From: Vicinamibacterales bacterium
GTDB taxonomy: Bacteria > Acidobacteriota > Vicinamibacteria > Vicinamibacterales > 2-12-FULL-66-21
Direction of reading: 5' to 3'
Assembly: GCA_036496585.1 (NCBI GenBank)
Contig: DASXLB010000056.1
Location: forward strand, 41,415-105,414
DNA: 64,000 nucleotides
Shown in pieces: positions 18,221 to 27,899 of this stretch; positions within the stretch are counted from its first letter, which is position 1, and every line of letters starts with the position of its first letter. The notes beneath the pieces were generated by a model. That model did not search any database. It saw nothing but the letters and a program-made list of their open reading frames with translations, and was not told the DNA's origin. Position numbers and translations under genes: made by a program.

Positions 18221-19395
18221 CGGCGCCCCGTGCGACCTTTCAAGGCTACCGGCGCCCCGACGGCCGCGTCGGCGTCCGGAACCATCTGCTGGTCGTGCCG
18301 ACCGTGATCTGTTCGTCGGTGGTGGCCGACCGCGTCGCCGCGTCGGTCGCGCCGGTCGGTACGTCGCTGCCGCACACCGCCGGCTGCGGCCAGCTGGGCC
18401 CCGACCTGCTGACGACGCATGGCACGCTGGCGGCCTACTGCGCGCACCCGAACGTCGGCGCCGTCATCGTGATGGCGCTCGGCTGCGAGCAGGTGGTCGC
18501 GCAGCACCTGGCGGAGACCGCGCGCCGGGCCGGCAAGCCGGTGCAGGTGATCGCGATTCAGCACGAAGGGGGCACCGTGCGCGCCACCGAGCGCGGCATA
18601 GCGGCGGCGCGGCAGATGGTCGACGATCTGGCGCGCGCGCCACGAGAGACGTGCGATCTCACGGAGCTCATCCTGTCGGTGAAGTGCGGGGGCTCGGACT
18701 ACACCTCTGGCCTCGCGTCGAACCCGGCGCTGGGGCGCGTCGCGGATCGGCTCGTCGATCTCGGCGGCGCGGTGGTGCTCGGCGAGATCGCCGAAATCAT
18801 GGGCGCCGAGGATCTGCTGGCGGCCCGCGCCGTGACGCCCGACACCGGCGCTCGCCTGTTGCGGGTCGTCAACCGCGTCGAATCGGAGGCGATGTCGCTC
18901 GGTCTCGATATCCGCGGCACGCAGCCGGCGCCGGGCAACATCCGCGGCGGGCTGACGACGATCGAGGAGAAATCGCTCGGCGCGACCCACAAGGGGGGTG
19001 AGCACGCACCGCTCACCGACGTCGTCGGCTACTCGGCGCGGATCACCGAGAAGGGGCTGACGGTGATGGACACGCCCGGCCTCGACGTCGAGGCGGTGAC
19101 CGGCATGGTCGGCGGCGGCGCGCAGGTGGTCGTGTTCACGACCGGGCTTGGCACGCCGACGGGGAATCCGATCGCGCCGGTGATCAAGATCACCGGTAAC
19201 GCGCGCACGGCCGTGTCGATGGCCGACAACATCGACCTCGACGTGAGCGGCGTCCTCGACGATCGCGAAACACTGGATCAGGCCGCGTCGCGCCTGTTCG
19301 ACAGGCTGCTGGCGGTCTGTGCCGGCGACGCCACGGCGACCGAGCGCCTCGGGTTCCGGGAGTTCGCGATCTACCGCCGCAACCCGACCATCTGA
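18217..19395 (+). CDS. UxaA-family altronate/galactarate dehydratase large subunit
   Basis: A 392-residue catalytic part of the altronate/galactarate dehydratase family. It starts with the conserved FQGYRRPDGRVGVRNHLLV and has conserved cysteines in HTAGCGQ, ALGCEQV and SVKCGGSDYTSG. These enzymes remove water from altronate to give KDG (UxaA), or act on galactarate or related aldonates. KDG would then enter the kdgK/aldolase route encoded at 5069-6830. It is paired with the SAF-domain gene by an ATGA overlap and followed by a sugar-acid carrier. The exact substrate is unsure. Confidence 0.88.
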   Translation: MTAPRATFQGYRRPDGRVGVRNHLLVVPTVICSSVVADRVAASVAPVGTSLPHTAGCGQLGPDLLTTHGTLAAYCAHPNVGAVIVMALGCEQVVAQHLAETARRAGKPVQVIAIQHEGGTVRATERGIAAARQMVDDLARAPRETCDLTELILSVKCGGSDYTSGLASNPALGRVADRLVDLGGAVVLGEIAEIMGAEDLLAARAVTPDTGARLLRVVNRVESEAMSLGLDIRGTQPAPGNIRGGLTTIEEKSLGATHKGGEHAPLTDVVGYSARITEKGLTVMDTPGLDVEAVTGMVGGGAQVVVFTTGLGTPTGNPIAPVIKITGNARTAVSMADNIDLDVSGVLDDRETLDQAASRLFDRLLAVCAGDATATERLGFREFAIYRRNPTI

Positions 19396-19410
19396 AGGAG
19401 AGGTTCCCGC

Positions 19411-20757
19411 GTGGCGTCCGCATCGACGACGACGGAAGCGCCGGCCCCCGGCGCCGGCAGGTGGCGGTGGGGCGTCTGCGCGCTGCTGTTCCTGGCGACG
19501 ACGGTCAACTACGTCGATCGACAGGTGATCGCGCTGCTGAAGCCGACGCTCCAGCACGACCTCGGGTGGACCGAGATCGACTACGCCGACATCGTCTTCG
19601 CCTTCCAGGGCGCCTACGCGATTGGCCTGCTGGTCGCCGGCCGGATCATCGATCGCATCGGCACCAAACTCGGGTTCTCGCTCGCGCTGCTCGTCTGGAG
19701 CGCTGCGGCGATTGCGCATGCGTGGGCGATCGCGATCGGCGGCTACACGGCGCCGCTGCTGGCGCTGGCCGGCCTCACGTATTCAGGCTCGGTCGCGGGT
19801 TTCATCGCGGTGCGCTTTCTCTTGGGGCTTGGCGAAGGCGGAAATTTCCCAGCGGCGATCAAGACCGTCGCGGAGTGGTTCCCGAAGAAGGAGCGCGCGC
19901 TGGCGACCGGGATCTTCAATTCCGGCACCAATGTCGGCGCGTTGCTGGCGCCGCTCGCCGTGCCGTGGCTGACGCTGCGCTACGGATGGCCGGGCGCGTT
20001 CGTCGCGACCGGCGCCATCGGCCTCGCGTGGCTGGCGCTCTGGTGGCCGCTCTACGCGCCGGCGGCGCGCCATCCTCGGGTGACGCCGCAGGAACTCGCC
20101 TACATTCAGAGCGACCCGCCGGACCCACCCGTGCGAGTGCCGTGGCTGAAGCTGATTCCGCACCGGCAGACGTGGGCTGTCGCGGCCGCCAAAGGGCTCA
20201 CCGATCCGATCTGGTGGCTCTATCTCTTCTGGATTCCCGACTTCCTGTTCAAGCGGTACGGCATCGACCTGAAGTCGCTGGCCTTGCCGGTGATCGTCAT
20301 CTATCAGCTGGCGACGGTCGGCAGCGTCGGCGGCGGCTGGTTCTCGTCGGCGCTGATGCGCCGGGGCTGGACGCTGAACGGCGCGCGCAAGTCGGCGATG
20401 CTGACGTGCGCGATCGCGGTCGTGCCGATCGCGTTCGCGGCGCGCGCCGGCAGCGTGTGGACCGCGGTGATCCTGATCGGCGTGGCCGCCGCCGCGCATC
20501 AGGGATGGTCGGCGAACGTGTTCACGCTCGCCTCGGACATGTTCCCGCGCCACGCCGTCGGCTCGGTGGTCGGGTTCGCCGGCATGTGGGGCGCGCTCGG
20601 CGGCATGGTCATCGCCAAGGTGACCGGGTATATTCTGCAGACGACCGGCAGCTATGTACCGGTGTTCATGATTGCGGCGTCGGCGTACCTCGTCGCGATC
20701 GCGGTCGTGCACGTCCTCGCGCCGAGGCTCGAGCCGGCACAGCTGGATCAGGCATGA
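19411..20757 (+). CDS. MFS transporter, anion:cation symporter type (hexuronate-like)
   Basis: A 448-residue inner-membrane carrier with about 12 helices. The first helix contains TTVNYVDRQVIALLKPTL and the fourth-helix region RFLLGLGEGGNFPAAIKTVAEWFP; both are signatures of the ExuT/GarP/DgoT group that imports hexuronates, glucarate or galactonate. The GTG start has GAAGGAGAGG upstream. It follows the dehydratase genes by 15 bp and overlaps the LarA-like gene by ATGA, so it likely imports the acid used by this operon. Confidence 0.88.
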   Translation: MASASTTTEAPAPGAGRWRWGVCALLFLATTVNYVDRQVIALLKPTLQHDLGWTEIDYADIVFAFQGAYAIGLLVAGRIIDRIGTKLGFSLALLVWSAAAIAHAWAIAIGGYTAPLLALAGLTYSGSVAGFIAVRFLLGLGEGGNFPAAIKTVAEWFPKKERALATGIFNSGTNVGALLAPLAVPWLTLRYGWPGAFVATGAIGLAWLALWWPLYAPAARHPRVTPQELAYIQSDPPDPPVRVPWLKLIPHRQTWAVAAAKGLTDPIWWLYLFWIPDFLFKRYGIDLKSLALPVIVIYQLATVGSVGGGWFSSALMRRGWTLNGARKSAMLTCAIAVVPIAFAARAGSVWTAVILIGVAAAAHQGWSANVFTLASDMFPRHAVGSVVGFAGMWGALGGMVIAKVTGYILQTTGSYVPVFMIAASAYLVAIAVVHVLAPRLEPAQLDQA

Positions 20758-22022
20758 CGACAGGCGTTCTGCAATCCGCTTCGTCCGTCCGCATCCTCTC
20801 GACCGAGGAGATGCGGGCGATCGTCCGCGAGGCGCTCTCCGGGGTCCGCCCGGGAACGCGCGTGCTTGCCGTCATACCGGACAAAACGCGCGACGACAGT
20901 ACAGATCTTCTCTTCCCCATGGTGTCGCAGGAGCTGCAGGCGCGAGGCGCGGGATCGTTCGACGCGCTGGTGGCGCAGGGGACCCATCCGCCGATGACCG
21001 GCGGGGAAAAGCGGGCCAAGATCGGCTTCGGCACGGCGGAGCTGCCGCTCCTCGGCGAAGTCTTCGATCATCACTGGGATGATCCGTCGCAGTTGACGAC
21101 CCTCGGGACGCTCAGCGCCGACGAGGTGTCGTGTCTCACTGATGGCCTGATGCGCGAGGAGGTGCCGATCCAGCTCAATCGCCTGCTGGCGCCGGGCGCC
21201 TACGATCTGATTCTCGTGATCGGGGCGGTCGTGCCGCACGAGGTCGCCGGATTCGCGGGCGGGGCGAAGTACTTTTTCCCTGGCGTCGCCGGCCCGGCGC
21301 TGACCCACCTGACGCATTGGCTCGGCGCGCTCGCCACGATCGAACACGTCATCGGACGCGTCGAGACTCCGACGCGGCGCGTGATCGAGGCCGCGGCCGA
21401 TCGGGTGTCGACCCCCGTCATCGGACTCACGTCGGTGGTGACGCGTGTCGACGGAGCGCTGCGCACGCATGGGCTGTTTGCCGGATCGCTGCGCGACACG
21501 GTCCGCCAGGCCGCGGCGGTCAGCACGCAGGTCCACATCCGGTATACGGGACGCCGCTATCGCCGCGTGCTCGCCCTCCTCGACGAGCACTACGACGAGA
21601 TGTGGGTTGCCGGCAAGGCGAGCTACAAGCTTGGCGGGATCATCGAATCGGGCGGCGAGCTCGTCATCTACGCACCGCACCTGACCGCCATTTCGACGAC
21701 GCACGGACGGCTGATCGAGAAGTACGGCTACGCGCCGCTCGAGCAGGTGCAGGACATGCTGGCGGGTTCCGACGAGCTGCGCGCCAACCTCTGCGTCGCG
21801 GCGCACCTGGCGCACGTCAGTTACGGCAGCCGCGTCGCCACCGACGGGGTCATCGTCCCGCGGTACCGGATTACCCTGGCGTCGGCGATCCCGGAGGACG
21901 TCTGCCGGCGCGTCCGCCTGGGGTATGCGCCGGTCGCGTCGATCGACGTCGCCGCGGGCCGCCTCGATCCCGACACCCTGGTGGTCGAAAACGCCGGGCG
22001 CGACCTGTATCTCGTCGCCTGA
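20754..22022 (+). CDS. LarA-family nickel-pincer racemase/epimerase (DUF2088)
   Basis: A 422-residue homologue of lactate racemase LarA. The residues known to hold the nickel-pincer nucleotide cofactor appear in order: H78 in QGTHPPM, H162 in VPHEVAGFAGG, K172 in GGAKYFFPG (the covalent lysine in LarA) and H188 in LTHW. The spacing from H162 to K172 to H188 matches the LarA pattern. Position inside a uronate/altronate operon, coupled to a hexuronate-type carrier, suggests a sugar-acid epimerase rather than a lactate racemase. The cofactor genes larB, larC and larE are not in the window. Substrate unknown. Confidence 0.85.
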   Translation: MTTGVLQSASSVRILSTEEMRAIVREALSGVRPGTRVLAVIPDKTRDDSTDLLFPMVSQELQARGAGSFDALVAQGTHPPMTGGEKRAKIGFGTAELPLLGEVFDHHWDDPSQLTTLGTLSADEVSCLTDGLMREEVPIQLNRLLAPGAYDLILVIGAVVPHEVAGFAGGAKYFFPGVAGPALTHLTHWLGALATIEHVIGRVETPTRRVIEAAADRVSTPVIGLTSVVTRVDGALRTHGLFAGSLRDTVRQAAAVSTQVHIRYTGRRYRRVLALLDEHYDEMWVAGKASYKLGGIIESGGELVIYAPHLTAISTTHGRLIEKYGYAPLEQVQDMLAGSDELRANLCVAAHLAHVSYGSRVATDGVIVPRYRITLASAIPEDVCRRVRLGYAPVASIDVAAGRLDPDTLVVENAGRDLYLVA

Positions 22023-22057
22023 CGCGGCTGGCCGCCCTCCCCATCCTGGCTGGTGAC

Positions 22058-23203
22058 ATGCGAAGTGCATTGATCGTGGGCGCCGGCATCGGCGGGCTCG
22101 CGGCGGCGATCGCGCTGCGGCACGCCGACTGGGAGGTCCAGATCGTCGAGCAGGCGGCGACGCCGCGCGAACTGGGCTTCGCATTGGCACTTGCGCCCAA
22201 CGCGCTCGCGGCACTCGACGAGCTCGGCCTGCGCCACGTCGTCGTGCCGCGCGGCGTCGAGGTGAAGACGCTCGAGGTGCGCCGCGCCGATGGGCGCCTG
22301 CTCAAGCGGATCGTCATGTCGGGCGCCGCCGTGCAGTCCGTCGTCCTCTTGCGCCCCGCGCTGCACGGGGCACTCCTGGAGGCGGTCGGCCCCGGCGTCC
22401 TCCAGCCAGGTTGTCGCGTGACAGGCGTCGAATCCGGGTCTTCGGCAGCGGTGGTGACGGCCGACAATCAGGACCTCTCCCGGCGCACGCCAGCCGATGT
22501 TGTCGTCGGAGCTGACGGAGTGGGGTCGGTCGTGCGACGGGCGCTCCATCCCGGCGAGCCGCCGCCGCGGCCTTCCGGCTACCATGCGCTGCGCGGGGTC
22601 AGCGAAAACGTCGCCGACCGGATGGGTGGCGCCGACGCCGTTGTGTATCTCGGCGACGGTGTGGAGATCGGCGTTGCGCGCGCGAGCGCGTCCGCGGTCT
22701 ATTGGTACATCTCGCTGCTGGACGGGGCCGTCGAAGCCGACGCGGCGGCGGCGCTCGATCGCGGGCTTCGCGGCGTCCACGAAACCCCCGCGGGAATCAT
22801 ACGCGCCGCCGCAGCCGACGCGATCCGACTGGATCGGCTGTGGCTGCGCGCGCCGCTCGTGACTTGGGGACGCGGCCGCGTGACGCTGCTCGGCGACGCG
22901 GCGCATCCGGTCCTGCCGCACACGGCGCAGGGCGCCGCGCAGGCGCTCGAAGACGCGGTCGCGCTTGGGCTCGCCCTGCGAGGCGGCGATATCGAGGCGG
23001 GTCTGCGGCGCTACGAGCAGGTCCGCGCGGCGCGGACGCGGCGGATCATCCAGTCGGGGCCGCGGATCGCGGCGATGACGACCACGCGCAGCCGCGCGAG
23101 GATCGCGCTGCGCGACTCGCTCGTGCGCCTCACGCCGGCCCGGGTGCTGGCGACGACGATGACCCGGCTGGCGGCGGATCCGCACCGCGCGCTTCGCGGC
23201 TGA
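22058..23203 (+). CDS. FAD-dependent monooxygenase (PHBH/UbiH class)
   Basis: A 381-residue group A flavoprotein monooxygenase. It has the N-terminal GXGXXG fingerprint IVGAGIGGLAAAIAL, the central ADVVVGADGVGS (DG motif), and LLGDAAHPVLPHTAQGA (second FAD and ribityl contact). Such enzymes hydroxylate aromatic or other small molecules using NAD(P)H. The ATG at 22058 begins directly before the Rossmann motif; the longer upstream frame overlaps the LarA-like gene. It is last in the uronate operon on the + strand, 35 bp after the LarA-like stop. The link to sugar acids is unclear. Confidence 0.85.
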   Translation: MRSALIVGAGIGGLAAAIALRHADWEVQIVEQAATPRELGFALALAPNALAALDELGLRHVVVPRGVEVKTLEVRRADGRLLKRIVMSGAAVQSVVLLRPALHGALLEAVGPGVLQPGCRVTGVESGSSAAVVTADNQDLSRRTPADVVVGADGVGSVVRRALHPGEPPPRPSGYHALRGVSENVADRMGGADAVVYLGDGVEIGVARASASAVYWYISLLDGAVEADAAAALDRGLRGVHETPAGIIRAAAADAIRLDRLWLRAPLVTWGRGRVTLLGDAAHPVLPHTAQGAAQALEDAVALGLALRGGDIEAGLRRYEQVRAARTRRIIQSGPRIAAMTTTRSRARIALRDSLVRLTPARVLATTMTRLAADPHRALRG

Positions 23204-23216
23204 GCAAATCAGCGCG

Positions 23217-24101
23217 TCATAGAGTCAGGCCGAGCTGGCTCGTCACGTACGCCTTGTTGGTCTCGGCGCTCGTCTTCGGCGTCCCGTTGGCGTCGACCAC
23301 CTTGTCGAGCTCGACGATGGCCCAGCCGGAAAAGCCAATCGCCTTCAGCGCCGCGACGCAGCCTTTGACGTCGACGCGTCCCCGTCCGAGCTCGACCCAC
23401 TGGTAGCCGGGCGCTTCGTTGACGATTCGGACATCCTTGAGATGCACGACCTTGATCGCATTGCCGTGCTGTTGAATGAACGCGACCGGATCGCCGCCAC
23501 CCTGCTGGTAGTGCGCGATGTCGAAGAGCAGGCCGACCGACGCGGCATCGCACTGGCTGAGGATCGCCTCGATCGCCGCGGGCGGTTCTCCCGTGCTGTT
23601 CATGTGATGGTGATAGACGAGCGGCACGCCGAGCGCGTTCGTCTTCGCGCCGAGCGTGTTCATCGCGTCGGCGAGCCGTTTGTAATCGTCGGTCGTGACG
23701 ACGCGCCCCTTCGGTTTCTCGTCGATGACCTGGATCCGCTGCCCGCCGGCATCACGCACGAACTTCGCGTGCTCCAGGTGCATGTCGATGTTGGCGGCGA
23801 CGTCCGCCGCCTGGTAGTTCAGATTGCCGCTCGAGAGCACCGGAAAGGCCAGCGTGTGCGTCTTCAAGAGCGCCTTCAAATCCGCCGGCGTCTTCCCCCA
23901 GCGATCGAACGCGCTGGCACGCAGCTGGATACCCTTGAAGCCCACCGCCGAGACATCTTCGATGGCTTTGGGATCGTCACCGCCCCAGGTGATCGCGGCG
24001 TAGCCAATTGTGAACGCCTGCGCGGCGGCGGCGTTCAGGCGCCAGGCGATCGGCGCGGCGGCCAGCAGTGACAGGAACTCCCGGCGTTGCATGTCAGACA
24101 T
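23217..24101 (-). CDS. Exported sugar phosphate isomerase/epimerase-like TIM-barrel protein
   Basis: A 294-residue AP-endonuclease 2/xylose-isomerase-like TIM barrel. An N-terminal QRREFLSLLAAAP segment resembles a Tat signal, so it likely works in the periplasm. Metal-type residues occur in YHHHMNSTGE, LLFDIAHYQQGGGD, VVHLKD and AIVELD. Exported members often accompany Gfo/Idh and DUF1080 genes. The ATG at 24101 overlaps the end of the upstream MFS gene by 8 bases (ATGTCTGA). A second ATG lies 3 codons further in. Activity is probably isomerisation, epimerisation or lyase action on an oxidised sugar; this is not proven. Confidence 0.82.
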   Translation of the reverse strand: MSDMQRREFLSLLAAAPIAWRLNAAAAQAFTIGYAAITWGGDDPKAIEDVSAVGFKGIQLRASAFDRWGKTPADLKALLKTHTLAFPVLSSGNLNYQAADVAANIDMHLEHAKFVRDAGGQRIQVIDEKPKGRVVTTDDYKRLADAMNTLGAKTNALGVPLVYHHHMNSTGEPPAAIEAILSQCDAASVGLLFDIAHYQQGGGDPVAFIQQHGNAIKVVHLKDVRIVNEAPGYQWVELGRGRVDVKGCVAALKAIGFSGWAIVELDKVVDANGTPKTSAETNKAYVTSQLGLTL

Positions 24102-25353
24102 GACTCGTGACCTCGTGCGCACTCCGGCGCGGCAGCGCGGCGATCGCCAGTGTGCCGACGAGCGCAATGGCAATCAGAAGAAGGAACCCGGTCCGGTAAC
24201 TGGCCGAATGGTCCCGAAGATACCCGATCAGCATCGGCGCTGTCGCTTCCGCCACGCCGTCCGCGGTGAGAAGCACCCCCAGCAGCCGGCCGAGCACCCG
24301 CACACCGAACAGCTCGGCGGCCATCAGCGGGATGATCATGTACTCGCCGCCGAGACCCAGGCCGAACACGATCGAGAACGCGGAGAGCGACGTCGGGCTG
24401 CCGGTCAGCAGCAACGGGATCGAGCCGGCGACGAGCACGTAGATCAGGAGCATCACCGCTTTTTTCGGAAGTCGATCGGCGAGCCATCCCATGAGCAGAC
24501 GCCCGAAGATGCTGAAGAACAGCACCATCGCGGCGATCCGGCCGGCGGCATCCTGCGCGAACTTCAGGTCGAGGCTGAGATACAGCTTGAGATGCTGGTT
24601 GGCGCCCCCGACCGCCGCGATCGAGCACATGCTGCCGAGCGCCAGCAGGTAGAACGCGGGGTCGCGGAAGACGTCTCGCAGTCCGGGCCCGTCTGGCGGG
24701 TCGTTCGCACGCGGGCCACGTCGCGCGGGTCCGGCGCCGTCTGGCTGGTCCGTCACGAAATACGCCATCGGCAGCGCGACGACAACGATCACGACGCCGA
24801 TGACCTGCAGCGCACCGCGCCAGCCGAACGCGGCCGCCAGGTTCGGCGACAACCTGAGCACGAGCCAACCGCCGATGCCGATGCCCAGGTAGGCGAAGCC
24901 CATCGCCTTGCCGCGGCCGGTGTCGAACCAGCGCGACAGCAACACCTGGTTCGGAAGCGGGCCGCCGCAGACGTAGCCGATCGCGTTGAAGACGTAGAAG
25001 AGGTAGAACATCCACAGCGTTGACATGTGCGCGAGCCCGACGAGCGCGCCACCCGCCATCACGATCCCGGCCATCATGAGCCGCCGCGGTCCGAACCGAT
25101 CGACGATCCATCCGGCGGCGAATCCGAACAACGGTCCGATGATCAGCCGGCTGATCGCGTTTCCGGACGTCACCTGCGCGCGCGACCAGCCGAACTCGCG
25201 CACCATGAAGTCGTAGTAGAACGGCAGCCCGTAGAGCGCGAGGCCGACGATGGTGAAGAGCGCCGTGAACGAGGTGGCGGCGACGTAGCCGCGGCGCCTA
25301 TCCACGAACGTCCTCCAACCGTCGCTTCGGATCGTCGAGCCGCGACGCGTCAT
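24094..25353 (-). CDS. MFS transporter (oxalate/formate antiporter-like)
   Basis: A 419-residue, 12-helix carrier. The early LPFYYDFMVREFGWSRAQVTSG and the RFGPRRLM loop resemble the OFA/monocarboxylate-type branch of MFS, which carries organic acids. It lies 104 bp downstream of galK and overlaps the TIM-barrel gene, suggesting it moves a substrate or product of that set. The 104-bp gap contains no clear gene; a TATCGT hexamer lies just before the start and could be an internal promoter. Confidence 0.85.
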   Translation of the reverse strand: MTRRGSTIRSDGWRTFVDRRRGYVAATSFTALFTIVGLALYGLPFYYDFMVREFGWSRAQVTSGNAISRLIIGPLFGFAAGWIVDRFGPRRLMMAGIVMAGGALVGLAHMSTLWMFYLFYVFNAIGYVCGGPLPNQVLLSRWFDTGRGKAMGFAYLGIGIGGWLVLRLSPNLAAAFGWRGALQVIGVVIVVVALPMAYFVTDQPDGAGPARRGPRANDPPDGPGLRDVFRDPAFYLLALGSMCSIAAVGGANQHLKLYLSLDLKFAQDAAGRIAAMVLFFSIFGRLLMGWLADRLPKKAVMLLIYVLVAGSIPLLLTGSPTSLSAFSIVFGLGLGGEYMIIPLMAAELFGVRVLGRLLGVLLTADGVAEATAPMLIGYLRDHSASYRTGFLLLIAIALVGTLAIAALPRRSAHEVTSHV

Positions 25354-25457
25354 CGCTCACGATAGTGTTCCTCGCTCAGTGCGCGCAGGCGCGCGGCCGC
25401 CAACCGCAGGAGTGGCGGGTAGAAGTGTGCGTGCCGGTGGCGGCATGGTGGGGTGCA

Positions 25458-26558
<1,101 letters not shown>

Positions 26559-26570
26559 GACATGCCGCCT

Positions 26571-27719
26571 CTAGTCGACCCAGAGCCGCGGCTGGCGCAC
26601 GAAGAAGTTGCGGATCACTTCCTCGACGTTGGAGTCCGCCGGCAGCGTGGACCAGAGTTGCAGGTAGGACGGCTCGCCGAGCGCGCGGCCCGCGAAGAGC
26701 AGGCTGGCCTGGCGCATGGGCCACGCCCCGTCGTACATCACGTCAGGCGGCTTCGGCCACGTCTGCTTGTCGCGGATGTAGGGCACCATGAAGGCCATGG
26801 CCCTGCGCATGCCGCGGCCGTCGGGCAGCTCGTAGGTCCACAGATCGTCGTTTCTGGTCGAGAGGATCTGGCAGATCGTCGCCATCGCCTCGAGATTGAA
26901 GAGCGAGTAGCCGTAGGGCTTGCTGCGGGCGAGCTCGCGGGGGAAGCTGCCGTCGGCGGCCATCTGCTGCAGAAGGACGGTCTTGAACCGGCCGCGGCAG
27001 TCGCGCAGCAGCGGCTCGTTGCCGGTGTAGTGCGCGAAGGCCGCCACCTGCATCACCCAGCAGGTGGCGTGGTTGTTCGTCGTGTCGCGTTCGTCGCGGC
27101 CGTACTGGTCGGTCGTCAGCCAGTCGAGATAATCGGCGAACCAGCGCCGCGTGCTGCGCGCCGACTCCGGGCCCCAGCCGGGAGCGCCGTCGAGGCGTTC
27201 GAGCGCGCGCGCCACCTCGACGAGGTGGATCGTGTCGATGATGCCGGTGCCGCGGCCGGTAACGCGGCCGTGGATCGCCTGCGCGTAGCGCAAAGCTGGC
27301 GTCATCTTCGTCGCCGCCGCCACGAACCACGCGTCGGCATGGCGCCCAGCGGCGAGCGCATACTTGCGGTCGTGGGTCAGCAGATAGGCGGCGGTGAGCG
27401 CCGGCATCTCGACCGACAACCGCATCAACGCCTTGCGGTGCTCGTCGAAGTTTCCGGGATTGCTCATGCCGTCGCGCTGGAGGTAGGGCCCGTCGGGATT
27501 CGCCGGGTCGGGCCACCAGTAATCGCCTTCCGAGAAGTAGTCGTGCACGCCGCCGGCGCTGCGCGGCGAGTGCGACGCCGTGACCGTCGTGGGGGCGTCG
27601 GTGAGATAGCGATCGGCCTGCGCGAGCACGCGCGCGCGCTCGCGCGTGCTGGTGTCCTGCGGCAGCGCCGGAGCGAGCCACAGCAGCAGGACCGCGCCGA
27701 TGACACCCAGACGAATCAC
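26571..27719 (-). CDS. Alginate lyase-family protein (alpha/alpha toroid), exported
   Basis: A 382-residue exported protein. A signal peptide (about 1-20) ends at ALPQD. The body resembles the alginate lyase domain (PF05426) with the NNHATCW catalytic-region motif near residue 217 and GDYWWPDP near residue 66. Such lyases cleave uronan chains by beta-elimination. With galactokinase and a carrier downstream it may act on a galactose- and uronate-bearing glycan. Polymer specificity is unknown; PL5- or PL38-like assignment would need a family search. Confidence 0.8.
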   Translation of the reverse strand: MIRLGVIGAVLLLWLAPALPQDTSTRERARVLAQADRYLTDAPTTVTASHSPRSAGGVHDYFSEGDYWWPDPANPDGPYLQRDGMSNPGNFDEHRKALMRLSVEMPALTAAYLLTHDRKYALAAGRHADAWFVAAATKMTPALRYAQAIHGRVTGRGTGIIDTIHLVEVARALERLDGAPGWGPESARSTRRWFADYLDWLTTDQYGRDERDTTNNHATCWVMQVAAFAHYTGNEPLLRDCRGRFKTVLLQQMAADGSFPRELARSKPYGYSLFNLEAMATICQILSTRNDDLWTYELPDGRGMRRAMAFMVPYIRDKQTWPKPPDVMYDGAWPMRQASLLFAGRALGEPSYLQLWSTLPADSNVEEVIRNFFVRQPRLWVD

Positions 27720-27815
27720 CTGACGAGGCTCGATTGCGGCACGAGGCGCGGCGGGGTGATGACCCCCTCGATCACGATGGGCACGATGCTCACGGTGCAG
27801 GGCATGGGGCTGCGG

Positions 27816-27835
27816 TCACTTTAGCGTTAAAGTGA
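27816..27835. promoter_or_regulatory. Candidate LacI-family operator
   Basis: The 20-bp sequence TCACTTTAGCGTTAAAGTGA is a palindrome centred on CG with one mismatched pair. That is the classic form of LacI/PurR-family operators. It lies in the 180-bp gap between the divergent alginate-lyase-like gene and the fucosidase, 65 bp before the latter's start. No LacI-type gene is in the window. The rest of the gap holds no gene. Confidence 0.55.
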
Positions 27836-27899
27836 GCCGACTGTATCACCGGCGCAGCTAGGTAGCTGTTGGCAGCGCCCGTCACGGATCGCAGGAGCA

